This document shows positions 17,973 to 26,717 of a stretch of 64,000 bases of DNA, one piece after another. The stretch lies in assembly GCA_015655075.1 (NCBI GenBank), contig JAATFT010000084.1, forward strand, positions 1 to 64,000, read 5' to 3'. The notes under the pieces are model-generated. The model was not told the origin of the DNA. It saw nothing but the letters and a program-made list of their open reading frames with translations, and searched no databases. Each line of letters opens with the position of its first letter. Positions within the stretch are counted from its first letter, which is position 1. The translations under genes were made by a program, and so were the position numbers. The stretch comes from Clostridiales bacterium. GTDB lineage: Bacteria; Bacillota; Clostridia; Lachnospirales; Lachnospiraceae.

Positions 17973-18989
17973 ATGAGAGTGGCCGATGTAACCATTCAGG
18001 ATATAGCCAGAGAAGCAGGAGTGTCTAAAGCAACAGTGTCACGCGTCTTGAATAATCCGTATATTGTAGAAATTGAGACAAGAACTAGAGTGGAGAAAAT
18101 TATTAAGAAGAGGAATTATACTCCATCCGCATCTGCGAGGAACTTGTCAAAGAGAATGTCTGATACAATTGGGTTTGTAGTACCTGAAATCGACAATCCA
18201 TTTTTTTGTGACATTCTAAGAGCTGTATCCAGTGCAATTGATGATTTTCATTTCACATTAATTTGCTGCAATACTGACGATGATATGGAAAAGGATTTAA
18301 AGGCCCTAGTGATGCTAAAGGAACATCGGGTCAGAGGGCTTCTTTATACCCCAGCTGTGGATTACCGTACAGAAGAAGAAAGAGTTCATCTTGTGAAAAT
18401 CTTAAAGGAGATGGAAACACCGGTAGTAATCATGGACAGACATATAAATATAGGTGATTTTGATGGTATATATTTCAATGATTATCAGGGAATGTATAAT
18501 GCGACAAAGGCTCTTATTCAACAGGGACATACAAAGATTGCAATTATTAATGCAACTTTAGATCGTGTACTGGCACGTACAAGAAGAGACGGCTACATAG
18601 ATGCACTAAGAGATTCCGGTATTGAACCGGAAGAAAGATATAATGTTGAAGGTGACTATAGGATGTTAAAAGCCTATGAACTATCTAAGAAGCTATTAGC
18701 GCTGAAGGACAGGCCTACAGCAGTAATTACTTGTAATAATAATACAACATTGGGGTTTTTTAAAGCACTTAGGGAGCGTAATGAACAGGTTCCAAGGGAT
18801 ATTGTGAATATTGGTTTGGATATGATAAAAGAATTGGACGTGATGGGATATAGGATGAATTTTATAGAGAGGGACCCTAAGCTAATGGGGCAAAAAGCGT
18901 ATGAGTTATTATCAAGGCGTATGAAAGATAACAAAAAGCCTATAAAGGAAGTTATATTGGATACCAAACTTCATCTTTATGATATATAG
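17973..18989 (+). CDS. LacI-family transcriptional regulator
   Basis: A 338-residue DNA-binding repressor. The N-terminal helix-turn-helix (TIQDIAREAGVSKATVSRVL, about residues 7-26) and hinge (TPSASARNLS) are followed by a periplasmic-binding-protein-like sugar domain. Start: ATG at 17973 after AGAGGAGTG. It precedes a sugar operon whose leader contains three TGTAACCGGTTACA palindromes; these are plausible targets. The last 147 bases of this gene are duplicated in decayed form at 19207-19350. The effector is probably the sugar, or its phosphate, handled by the operon. Confidence 0.92.
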   Translation: MRVADVTIQDIAREAGVSKATVSRVLNNPYIVEIETRTRVEKIIKKRNYTPSASARNLSKRMSDTIGFVVPEIDNPFFCDILRAVSSAIDDFHFTLICCNTDDDMEKDLKALVMLKEHRVRGLLYTPAVDYRTEEERVHLVKILKEMETPVVIMDRHINIGDFDGIYFNDYQGMYNATKALIQQGHTKIAIINATLDRVLARTRRDGYIDALRDSGIEPEERYNVEGDYRMLKAYELSKKLLALKDRPTAVITCNNNTTLGFFKALRERNEQVPRDIVNIGLDMIKELDVMGYRMNFIERDPKLMGQKAYELLSRRMKDNKKPIKEVILDTKLHLYDI

Positions 18990-19044
18990 TAATTGTATGG
19001 TAGATAATAATAAATCGGAGAGCTGAAAATTGTTGTATAGGGAA

Positions 19045-19058
19045 TGTAACCGGTTACA
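19045..19058 (+). promoter_or_regulatory. Operator O1 (LacI/CcpA-type palindrome)
   Basis: TGTAACCGGTTACA is a perfect 14-base palindrome with the central CG typical of LacI-family sites. It also fits the catabolite-response (cre) consensus. It is the first of three identical copies. Confidence 0.7.
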
Positions 19059-19100
19059 AAAAGCAGGATTTTAGCAACATATACTAACTATAAGATAGAA

Positions 19101-19190
19101 GGGAATGATAGGAAACAACGATTAAAACTGATTATGGGTGTGGCTTAGCAGCCCATGATTTTAAATACGGATATTAGAGGCTATGCAAAA
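19101..19190 (+). pseudogene. Decayed duplicate of the rpiB 5' end
   Basis: This stretch matches the ribosome site and the first 25 or so codons of the intact gene at 19560 (shared text such as ATTAAAACTGATTATGGG), but it has indels and no continuing frame. It lies right after operator O1, as the real gene lies after O3. Confidence 0.7.
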
Positions 19191-19206
19191 GAGGTGGAAA
19201 TTATGA

Positions 19207-19350
19207 GATAATAGGATGAATTTTAAAAAGAGGCCTCCCTAAGTTAATGGGGTAAAAAGCGTATGAATTATTATGAAGACATAGAAAAGGAAAGAAAAAA
19301 TCTATAAAAAAATTATATTGGATACTAAATATCACTTTGACAATATATAA
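19207..19350 (+). pseudogene. Decayed duplicate of the lacI-type 3' end
   Basis: It aligns with 18843-18989, the last 49 codons of the repressor gene: shared blocks include AGGATGAATTTTA and AAAAAGCGTATGA. Stops and indels interrupt it. With the rpiB fragment before it and operator O2 after it, it marks a tandem duplication of the lacI-operator-rpiB junction. Confidence 0.75.
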
Positions 19351-19391
19351 GCGATAAAACAGAAATTTAGGAAGGAATATTATATATGGAA

Positions 19392-19405
19392 TGTAACCGG
19401 TTACA
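19392..19405 (+). promoter_or_regulatory. Operator O2
   Basis: A second exact TGTAACCGGTTACA, with similar flanks (ATATATGGAA before it). A short decayed copy of the rpiB leader follows at about 19440-19470. Confidence 0.7.
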
Positions 19406-19498
19406 GAGGACGAGATTTTAGAAACATTGCAAAATATACGAGGGGAATGATAGGGAATAGCAATAAAACGGTAATTTGAAAAAATACTATATATGGAA

Positions 19499-19512
19499 TG
19501 TAACCGGTTACA
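19499..19512 (+). promoter_or_regulatory. Operator O3, next to rpiB
   Basis: The third exact TGTAACCGGTTACA, 47 bases before the rpiB start codon. It would sit at or just after the operon promoter, fitting repression by the upstream LacI-type protein or by CcpA. Confidence 0.75.
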
Positions 19513-19559
19513 AAAGGCGGATTTTAGCAATATATACAAAGTATAGAGGAGGGAATGTT

Positions 19560-20021
19560 ATGGAACAACAATTAAAACTGATTATGGGATGTGACTTAGC
19601 AGCCTATGACTTTAAATGCGAAATATTAGATGCTATGCGCAGGAATGGATATACCATAAAAGATGTTGGATGTAATTCTTCCAAAGAAGGTCTTTATGCA
19701 CCTATTGCTAAACAAGTTGCAGATGCGGTTGCAAGCGGTGAGTATAATTATGGCATTTTAATTTGCGGCACCGGACAGGGAATGGCTATGGCAGCGAACA
19801 AAGTAAAGGGGATAAAGGCAGCACTTTGCTATGATATATTTCCGGCTGTTATGAGTAAAGAGCATAACAATTCTAATATCCTATGTACCGGGTCTTGGAT
19901 GATAGACGTGCCAAAAGCCTTGAAAATGATAGAGGCGTGGCTTTTTTCAACATATGCGGGAAACCACGACGACGGGCTTGCACTTGTAGAACAATATGAG
20001 GAGGAACGCTGGTGTGAGTGA
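19560..20021 (+). CDS. RpiB/LacAB-family sugar-phosphate isomerase
   Basis: A 153-residue isomerase of the RpiB fold. The catalytic Cys69 lies in the ICGTGQGM motif, and His102 in the EHNNSN segment. RpiB proteins interconvert ribose-5-P and ribulose-5-P; close relatives act on allose-6-P or galactose-6-P. An AlsE-like epimerase in the same operon favours allose-6-P to allulose-6-P, but this is inference. Start: ATG at 19560 after GAGGAGGG; a longer frame from 19476 would run through operator O3. The stop overlaps the next gene by 8 bases. Confidence 0.88.
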   Translation: MEQQLKLIMGCDLAAYDFKCEILDAMRRNGYTIKDVGCNSSKEGLYAPIAKQVADAVASGEYNYGILICGTGQGMAMAANKVKGIKAALCYDIFPAVMSKEHNNSNILCTGSWMIDVPKALKMIEAWLFSTYAGNHDDGLALVEQYEEERWCE

Positions 20022-20577
20022 CAGATTTAAAGAACTATCGACCATGGCATTAAAAGAACTGGAAGCTGTATTTTCCAGAATGGGTGATTCCAATGTAAGG
20101 AATTTATTGGAGTTAATAAAAAAAACACCTAGAATATTTTTATTTGGTGCAGGAAGAGAGGGATTGGCAACAAGAACATTTGCCATGAGGCTTATGCATC
20201 TAGGAAAACAGGCTTTCTGGGTGTGGGATGATACGACTCCATCAATTGGAGAAGGTGATCTTATGATTTGTGCATGTGGGTCAGCCGATGTGGGACATGA
20301 AAACTATATGACACAGTTGGCAAAAGAACAGGGGTGTACCTTGGCACTTGTGACGCCATCTGACCAAGGCCATATTCTTCAAATTGCAGACTTGGTGGTG
20401 AATCTGCCGGCTGCAGCATATAAGGCACAGGGAGATTTCGTTATATCAGAGCAGCTAATGGGGAATCTTTTTGAACAGGCTTTATTTATTTTCTTTGATG
20501 TAATCGTTATGATGCTAAGAGAAGAATTGAACGTTAGCAAGGAAGAAATGATAGGCAGGCATCGCAATATTGAGTAG
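20014..20577 (+). CDS. SIS-domain isomerase, 6-phospho-3-hexuloisomerase-like (paralogue 1)
   Basis: A 187-residue SIS-domain protein. The FLFGAGREG loop near residue 45, the MRLMHLG helix and the C-terminal MGNLFEQAL and RHRNIE motifs match the HxlB/PHI family. PHI interconverts 3-hexulose-6-P and fructose-6-P. The start is probably GTG at 20014, because GAGGAGG ends 9 bases earlier; it overlaps rpiB by 8 bases. It is the most divergent of three paralogues (others at 27396 and 28801): the usual GSGSGET loop reads ACGSADV, so its substrate may differ. Confidence 0.8.
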   Translation: MSDRFKELSTMALKELEAVFSRMGDSNVRNLLELIKKTPRIFLFGAGREGLATRTFAMRLMHLGKQAFWVWDDTTPSIGEGDLMICACGSADVGHENYMTQLAKEQGCTLALVTPSDQGHILQIADLVVNLPAAAYKAQGDFVISEQLMGNLFEQALFIFFDVIVMMLREELNVSKEEMIGRHRNIE

Positions 20578-20664
20578 AAACGATGCACATGATTTAGCCC
20601 ATTCAAGGGCCGCGTTACTGCGGGTTTACATATTAATATACAGATATAAAGGAGGGTTTACAAC

Positions 20665-21780
20665 ATGAAAAAGATGAAAAAGTTACTGGCGGTATTGCTG
20701 ACAGGAGTTCTGGTATTTTCTTTGGCAGCTTGCTCACAGGAAGGAGGAAGCGCTTCACAAGAAACTGCTACAGATGGAAGAGAGGAAACAACAGGCAGCG
20801 ATTCAGCAGGCGGAGACTTATTTGATCCGGCCAACTATAAATCATCAAAAGACAAGTCCGAATGGACAATTGCTGTAGTAACAAAAGATAATACGGCAAA
20901 CTGGTTCAAACGTATGGAAATTGGCGTAAATGAGTTTGGAGAAGAAACAGGAATCAATGTAATTCAAAAAGGACCGGCTAATGCAGATGCAGCTTCTCAG
21001 GTACAAGTAATCGATGATCTTATTAACCAAGGTGTTGATGCTCTTTGTGTAGTGCCGATTGATCCAGGCGCTATTGAAGCATCTTTAAAGACAGCTATGG
21101 AAAAAGGGATAGTGGTAGTAACTCATGAAGCTTCTAACCAGAAGAACACTCTATTTGACACAGAGGCGTTTACAGCAGATGCATTTGGTGCAGCTTTAAT
21201 GGATGCTTTAGCGAAAGATATGGGTGAAACCGGTAAGTATGCATTAATGGTAGCTTACACAACCTCAACAACTCATATGGAATATGCAAATGCTCAAAAG
21301 GCACGTCAGCTAGAAGCATATCCAAATATGGAATTAATCAATGATGGTGCAGTACCAAGTGCCGAATCAGAAGAAAGTATTGATACGGCTTACGAAAGAG
21401 CAAAAGAAATCTTAAAAGCAAATCCGGATCTTAAAGGATTTACTGGTGTAGCTTCTACAGACTGCCCGGGTATTGCAAAAGCGGTAGAAGAATTAGGATT
21501 AGATGTTAAGGTTGTTGGTGTTGGTACTCCAAATGAATTCAAACCTTATGTAGAATCAGGAACCATTTCCACAATTAAATTATGGGATCCAAAGGATTCA
21601 GGATACATTATGTGTAAAGTGGCTTCCATGATTCTTGGAGGGGAAAAAATTAGCGAAGGGGCCGACCTTGGTATTGAAGGATATAACAATGTATCTATTG
21701 TAGAAGGCGACAATAAGTGTATTATCGGAGAAGCAGATTTAACAATTACAAAAGATAATATTAACGATTATGATTTCTAA
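20665..21780 (+). CDS. Sugar ABC transporter substrate-binding lipoprotein
   Basis: A 371-residue binding protein of the ribose/allose/rhamnose type (periplasmic-binding-protein fold I). The lipoprotein signal ends with LAAC, Cys23 being the likely lipidated residue, then an acidic Ser/Thr-rich linker. The body has the VQVIDDLINQGVDALCVVPID block typical of this family. It captures a monosaccharide outside the cell for the ATPase and two permeases downstream. Start: ATG after AAAGGAGGG. A strong hairpin follows and may raise its mRNA level relative to the membrane genes. Confidence 0.92.
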   Translation: MKKMKKLLAVLLTGVLVFSLAACSQEGGSASQETATDGREETTGSDSAGGDLFDPANYKSSKDKSEWTIAVVTKDNTANWFKRMEIGVNEFGEETGINVIQKGPANADAASQVQVIDDLINQGVDALCVVPIDPGAIEASLKTAMEKGIVVVTHEASNQKNTLFDTEAFTADAFGAALMDALAKDMGETGKYALMVAYTTSTTHMEYANAQKARQLEAYPNMELINDGAVPSAESEESIDTAYERAKEILKANPDLKGFTGVASTDCPGIAKAVEELGLDVKVVGVGTPNEFKPYVESGTISTIKLWDPKDSGYIMCKVASMILGGEKISEGADLGIEGYNNVSIVEGDNKCIIGEADLTITKDNINDYDF

Positions 21781-21806
21781 AATATAAACAAAATCGGATA
21801 CAGTGG

Positions 21807-21861
21807 CTAAAATACTCGCACACCTTACAATAATTTGTGTGAGGTGTGCGATGTATTTTAG
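21807..21861 (+). other. Strong intra-operon hairpin after the binding-protein gene
   Basis: A stem of about 19 pairs: CTAAAATAC and CGCACACCT (from 21807) pair with AGGTGTGCG and GTATTTTAG (to 21861). The following bases are GAAAAAG rather than a T run, so it is more likely an mRNA-stabilising or partial-termination element than a full terminator. Confidence 0.6.
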
Positions 21862-21951
21862 AAAAAGTAATCAAACAAGTGAAGGTTTTAATTAGGTACA
21901 GGCAGGAAAATCAGGTATAAGGATATGTGATGAATGGGAAGGTACGGTGAT

Positions 21952-23439
21952 ATGATGAGTAATATTCTATGTGCAAAAGGAATTAAAAAATCATTCGATG
22001 GCGTACATGCATTAAAAGGTGTTGACCTGACTATTAATAAAGGGGAGATCCATTGCTTAGCAGGAGAAAATGGGTGCGGTAAGTCAACAATTATAAAAAT
22101 TATTTCTGGGTTTTATAGGCCGGATGAAGGGGCTATTGAAGTAGCGGGGAAGGGCTTTCCTGTTATGACGCCTACACAAGCTATTAAGGCTGGCATACAA
22201 GTGATTTATCAGGATTTTTCTGTTTTCCCCAATTTAACTGTTTTGGAGAATCTAGCTTTTAACCAGGTATTAGCGAATAAGAAAAGGCTTGTTAATAAAA
22301 AGGAATTTAGAAAGATTGCTGAAGAAGCAGTTAAAAAAATAAATTTCGAAGTGGATTTAGATGCATTGGTTGAAACCTTACCGGTAGCTGATAAACAGTT
22401 AATTGCAATTTCGAGAGCTTTACTGGACAACGCTAAATTAATCATTATGGATGAACCTACGACTGCACTTACCAAAAAAGAAATCAAGCGTTTGTTTGAA
22501 ATCATAGCAGCTTTGAAAAAAAACGGTGTAACTATACTATTCGTTTCACATAAGTTAGATGAGGTATTTGAGATATCAGATAGTATTACTATATTACGAA
22601 ATGGTGAGAATGTAATCAGCTGCCCGACATCTGAGATTACAGAAGAGAAATTTGCATACTATATGACAGGCCGTCATTTTGATACTGCTCAGACAAGAAA
22701 AAATATGAAAAAAAATATTGGTGCGAAAATGCTGGAAGTTAAGAATTTAAGTGCACCGGGGTTTGAAAATGTAAGCTTTGAATTACATAAGGGCGAAATC
22801 TTAGGTGTTATAGGGCAGCTTGGTTCGGGGCGTACAGAATTATCACTTGCCCTTTTTGGATTATTAAAACCGACAGACGGAAAAATCATTATGGAAGGCA
22901 AGGAGGTTAAGCTGCCAAATGTAAATGTTGCTCATAAGCTTGGTATTGCATTGGTACCGGAAGATAGATTGACCGAGGGATTATTCCTCTCTCAATCCAT
23001 TGTGAAGAACATCACTGTTTGCAGAATGGATGAGCTGGCAAGTTCAATAGGAATCTTAAGCAACAAAAAGTCAGTAGAAGAGTCTGATAAATGGGTGAAA
23101 GGCATGGGAGTTGTAACGAAAAATCATGAGCTTCCAGTACAGACACTATCCGGAGGTAACCAGCAGAAGGTAGTCCTGGGAAGATGGCTTGCTACGACTC
23201 CGAAAGTGTTGATTCTTAACGGACCAACAGTGGGTGTTGATATTGGTGCAAAATATGATATTCATAATTTATTGCGTAAGCTGGCGGAAGAAGGCATGGC
23301 GATTATTGTTGTATCTGATGATGCGGAAGAAGTTATTGAAACCTGTAACAGGGCGATCATCATGCGGAGTGGGTATGTAACAGGAGAAATAAGCGAAGAA
23401 GCTTTAAGTAGGGAAGCATTGGCTTTGGCATCAAACTAA
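21952..23439 (+). CDS. Sugar ABC transporter ATP-binding protein (RbsA/MglA type)
   Basis: A 495-residue protein with two fused ABC domains. The first has Walker A GENGCGKST and Walker B IIMDEPT. The second has a degenerate Walker A (GQLGSGRTE) and the signature LSGGNQQK, as is usual for RbsA/MglA proteins. It drives import with the permeases encoded directly downstream. The start is uncertain: ATG codons at 21934, 21952 and 21955 are in frame; I prefer 21952, with AAGG 9 bases upstream. The next gene follows after 16 bases. Confidence 0.92.
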   Translation: MMSNILCAKGIKKSFDGVHALKGVDLTINKGEIHCLAGENGCGKSTIIKIISGFYRPDEGAIEVAGKGFPVMTPTQAIKAGIQVIYQDFSVFPNLTVLENLAFNQVLANKKRLVNKKEFRKIAEEAVKKINFEVDLDALVETLPVADKQLIAISRALLDNAKLIIMDEPTTALTKKEIKRLFEIIAALKKNGVTILFVSHKLDEVFEISDSITILRNGENVISCPTSEITEEKFAYYMTGRHFDTAQTRKNMKKNIGAKMLEVKNLSAPGFENVSFELHKGEILGVIGQLGSGRTELSLALFGLLKPTDGKIIMEGKEVKLPNVNVAHKLGIALVPEDRLTEGLFLSQSIVKNITVCRMDELASSIGILSNKKSVEESDKWVKGMGVVTKNHELPVQTLSGGNQQKVVLGRWLATTPKVLILNGPTVGVDIGAKYDIHNLLRKLAEEGMAIIVVSDDAEEVIETCNRAIIMRSGYVTGEISEEALSREALALASN

Positions 23440-23455
23440 AGGGAGGGAGAACAGG

Positions 23456-24478
23456 ATGAAGAAGTTTGATTTTAAGAAAATTTTAAAGCATACTGAATTC
23501 TATGTATTTGTTATTATTATTGCACTATCCCTCATTATACAGGCACGTTCAGGATTGTTTTTTGCGAATAATAATATAGTAGATTTGCTGCGCTCACTTA
23601 TTGTTCCGTCTATTTATGCCCTTTGCGCACTCTTGGCATTTGTAAGTACGGGACCGGACGTATCATTTCCATTGATTGCTGCTCTTAGTGCATACCTGGC
23701 AATTATCGTGACAAAAGCAATCGGCTATACGGGGTCAGCCTTCTTAGTATTCATTTTTGCAATTATATTTGGAATGGTTATGGGAGCCTTAAACGGATGG
23801 ATTATTGTAAAATATAAATTTCCAAGTTTAATTGTTACACTTGGTACAAGCTCTATCTTCAATGGTATCTTGTTAGGGGCTTTTGAAGCCGGCCGTATGG
23901 ACTTGCCTCAGCCTTTAGAAAGGCTTGGCGAAACATCATTATTAACAGTTAAAAATGCCAGGACAGGGCTTGGTTCATCCCTTCCAATGACGTTCTTAAT
24001 TATGATAGGGCTTTATATCATTACATATTTAGTTCTAAATTATACTATGGTAGGACGTGGAGTCTATGCCTTAGGCGGAGATGAAATATCAGCTGAAAGG
24101 GCTGGGTTTAATGTAAAGGCAATCCGTTTTGGCATATTTGTTGCTAACGGTGCAATTGCTGCAATTGCAGGTGTATGTTACTCAGTTATGTCTATGAGGT
24201 ACCTTCCTACAGAGTATGAAGGGGGAGAAATGATCGTTATCGCCGCTGTTATTCTGGGGGGAACCAGAATGGCTGGAGGCGTTGGAACATTAAAGGGATG
24301 TATCCTTGGAACACTGTTACTAACTATGGTTTCTAATAGCTTGATTCTTGTTGGAATTCCGGTATCCTGGCAGAGGGTATTCATTGGCGTAATTATCATC
24401 ATCGGTACTGCAATATCAGCTCTTCAAAGCTATACGGCAGGACGAATAAAAAGCAAAGTAAAAAAGGAGGCAGCATAA
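23456..24478 (+). CDS. Sugar ABC transporter permease (RbsC-like), first
   Basis: A 340-residue membrane protein with about nine hydrophobic segments, of the RbsC/AraH/AlsC family (BPD_transp_2). The conserved region GALNGWIIVKYKFPSLIVTLG and the later AVILGGTRMAGGVGTLKG loop are present; the latter contacts the ATPase. Start: ATG after GGGAGGGAG. The stop is followed after one base by the second permease gene, so the two probably form a heterodimeric channel. Confidence 0.92.
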   Translation: MKKFDFKKILKHTEFYVFVIIIALSLIIQARSGLFFANNNIVDLLRSLIVPSIYALCALLAFVSTGPDVSFPLIAALSAYLAIIVTKAIGYTGSAFLVFIFAIIFGMVMGALNGWIIVKYKFPSLIVTLGTSSIFNGILLGAFEAGRMDLPQPLERLGETSLLTVKNARTGLGSSLPMTFLIMIGLYIITYLVLNYTMVGRGVYALGGDEISAERAGFNVKAIRFGIFVANGAIAAIAGVCYSVMSMRYLPTEYEGGEMIVIAAVILGGTRMAGGVGTLKGCILGTLLLTMVSNSLILVGIPVSWQRVFIGVIIIIGTAISALQSYTAGRIKSKVKKEAA

Positions 24479-24479
24479 C

Positions 24480-25469
24480 ATGATTAAAGCGAAGAAAATT
24501 GATGATAATATCGTGAGATTACTTATAATTCTTACTGCCTTTATTATGATAGCTTGTGTTACAAGACCTGCAAACTTTATACAGCTAGGCAACTTCCAGA
24601 CAATGGTTAAACAGATGTCTGAATACGGACTGATGGCATTGGGGGTCGGAATCTGTATGATTTCCGGCGGTATTGATTTATCAACGGTTTACATCGCCAA
24701 CTTAACAGGTATTATTGCCGGCATGATGATGCAGAATATGGCAGCTGGCAGCAACGGAAACGGATATATCTATTTAGCTATCCTTGTTGCACTATTAGTA
24801 GGGGCAATCTGCGGCATTTTTAACGGATTCCTGGTATCTTACTTAAGAATTCCAGCTATGCTGGCGACTCTTGGGTCTTATCAGTTGTTTATGGGTATCG
24901 CTATCGTTATTTCACATGGAAGTACAGTAAGCGGGATTCCAGAGGCTTATACCAGATTTGGGACAACACTGATAGCACAAATTCCTGTTGCATTTATTAT
25001 CTTTCTATTAGTAACAATAGTATTAAGCTTTATTATCAGTAAGACTAAATTCGGTCAAAGGATTTATCTTGTAGGAACTAATGCGCAAGCGGTAAAGTTC
25101 GCGGGCATTAAGTATAATGCAATAATTATCAGAGCATATATGATATCTGGTTTAATTTCGGCTATCGCAGGCCTTGTAAGCCTGGCGAGAATTAACTCTG
25201 CAAAGGCGGATTTTGGTTCAAGTTATACTATGCAGACTATCTTAATTGCTGTACTTGGAGGAGTTCACCCGGATGGTGGATTTGGATCTATTCCAGGAAT
25301 TGCTATCGCTGTAGTAATCCTTCAGATTTTATCTTCTTATTTGAATATGTTTCCTAATATCAGCAATTACTACAGAAATTTAATCTGGGGTTTTGTACTC
25401 ATTGCAGTATTAATTATTAATTTTGTCATAAATAAAAGGAAAGCAGCAAAACTTAGAAAAATGAGTTGA
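24480..25469 (+). CDS. Sugar ABC transporter permease (RbsC-like), second
   Basis: A 329-residue partner permease of the same family, with about nine membrane segments, the ISGGIDLS motif near residue 60 and the AVLGGVHPDGGFGSIPG coupling loop. AAGGAGG lies inside the end of the previous gene. Two permease genes, rather than one, are typical of rhamnose- and AI-2-type importers, so the channel is probably asymmetric. The 25470-25738 gap after it holds hairpins but no gene. Confidence 0.92.
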   Translation: MIKAKKIDDNIVRLLIILTAFIMIACVTRPANFIQLGNFQTMVKQMSEYGLMALGVGICMISGGIDLSTVYIANLTGIIAGMMMQNMAAGSNGNGYIYLAILVALLVGAICGIFNGFLVSYLRIPAMLATLGSYQLFMGIAIVISHGSTVSGIPEAYTRFGTTLIAQIPVAFIIFLLVTIVLSFIISKTKFGQRIYLVGTNAQAVKFAGIKYNAIIIRAYMISGLISAIAGLVSLARINSAKADFGSSYTMQTILIAVLGGVHPDGGFGSIPGIAIAVVILQILSSYLNMFPNISNYYRNLIWGFVLIAVLIINFVINKRKAAKLRKMS

Positions 25470-25678
25470 CAAAAAGAGGACGTACCTGGAGGGTATCCCA
25501 ATATTCTTACATATACACGGAGAATAGTGCGAAATAAAAGGAAATTTCACGCTTTTTATTTAAGGCAGTACCGCAGACCAGCCTGCGGTATGCAATGGGC
25601 GTTAGTGTTGAAAGAAAATATAAAAGTGAAAGGAAGCCGCATTGTGATTTTTTCAATACTGTTTTATTTTAGTATTGG

Positions 25679-25711
25679 CAATAGAATGCTTGTTTTACCC
25701 ACATTCTATTG
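25679..25711 (+). other. Hairpin in the gap before the PfkB kinase gene
   Basis: CAATAGAATG (25679-25688) pairs with CATTCTATTG (25702-25711). It lies 28 bases before the kinase start. A second small stem (CAATACT/AGTATTG) precedes it, as does a TACCGCAG/CTGCGGTA stem near 25568. They may shape translation or stability of the polycistronic mRNA; I see no T-tract. Confidence 0.4.
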
Positions 25712-25738
25712 TATGTGGCAAATGTAATGGGTGTAAAA

Positions 25739-26665
25739 ATGAAACAGCCAAAAATATTAGTCGTTGGAAGTATGAACATGGACTTATATATGTATAATAT
25801 ACCTAGAATCCCAATTTTGGGTGAATCGGTTATGAGCAGTGGGTATGCTTATGCTACAGGCGGCAAAGGCTCTAATCAGGCGTATGCCTGTGCTCTTCAG
25901 GGAGGGGATGCCGTTATGGTAGGACGCGTAGGAAAAGACAGCAACGGATATGCTCTTAAAAAACAGCTGGAATGTGTAGGTGTGAATACCCAATATATGA
26001 TCTTTGATGAAGAATCACAGACAGGTTTGGCTGTTATGAATGTAACGGAAGATGGAACGTATTTTTCTTGTGTTGCATTAGGAGCAAACCAAAAATTAAG
26101 TCCTGAAGATGTGGAAAATGCTTTAAACCAAGAGGATTTTGATATGGTTGTTATGCAGCTGGAATTTCCTCTCGAAACAGTTTACCGCACATATGAGATG
26201 GCCTCAGAGAAGAATATCCCTGTTTTTCTAGATGCAGGTCCGGCAATGTCTATTCCTTTAGAACGGTTGAAAGGAATCTTTGTAATATCTCCAAATGAAG
26301 CTGAAACCGAAGCACTTACGGGGATTTATTTGGATTCGAATGAGGCTATTGAATTAGCAGCAAGAAAATTATATGAAGCTGTAAAGCCAGAATACGTTAT
26401 TTTGAAGCTGGGAAGCAGGGGAGCTTATCTTTTTAATGGGAAAGAAGAAAGTTTGATTCCCTGCTTTAAAGTTAAGGCTGTAGATACTACGGCGGCAGGA
26501 GATACCTTTGGAGCAGCACTTGCTATCCAGTTATGTAAAGGAGTAGAAATGAAAGAGGCTATTCGTTTTGCCCATGCAGCCGCCGGTATCTGTGTCTCGA
26601 GAAAGGGGGCTCATCCTTCTATACCGACAGATAAGGAAGTTGTTGAGTTTCTTAGCAGAAAATAG
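25739..26665 (+). CDS. PfkB-family carbohydrate kinase (ribokinase-like)
   Basis: A 308-residue sugar kinase. It has the N-terminal GSMNMDLYM strand, the GGKGSNQAYA substrate-site motif and the C-terminal DTTAAGDTFGAAL motif with the catalytic Asp. It would phosphorylate the imported sugar. E. coli uses a ROK-family kinase (AlsK) for allose, so use of a PfkB enzyme here is a difference. The ATG at 25739 is preferred over 25709 and 25727; GGGTG is the only ribosome-site-like sequence. Confidence 0.9.
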   Translation: MKQPKILVVGSMNMDLYMYNIPRIPILGESVMSSGYAYATGGKGSNQAYACALQGGDAVMVGRVGKDSNGYALKKQLECVGVNTQYMIFDEESQTGLAVMNVTEDGTYFSCVALGANQKLSPEDVENALNQEDFDMVVMQLEFPLETVYRTYEMASEKNIPVFLDAGPAMSIPLERLKGIFVISPNEAETEALTGIYLDSNEAIELAARKLYEAVKPEYVILKLGSRGAYLFNGKEESLIPCFKVKAVDTTAAGDTFGAALAIQLCKGVEMKEAIRFAHAAAGICVSRKGAHPSIPTDKEVVEFLSRK

Positions 26666-26717
26666 TTAAAAGGCGGATGCGGATAATGGATGACAGGATT
26701 TTACAAGAACAGAAAGG

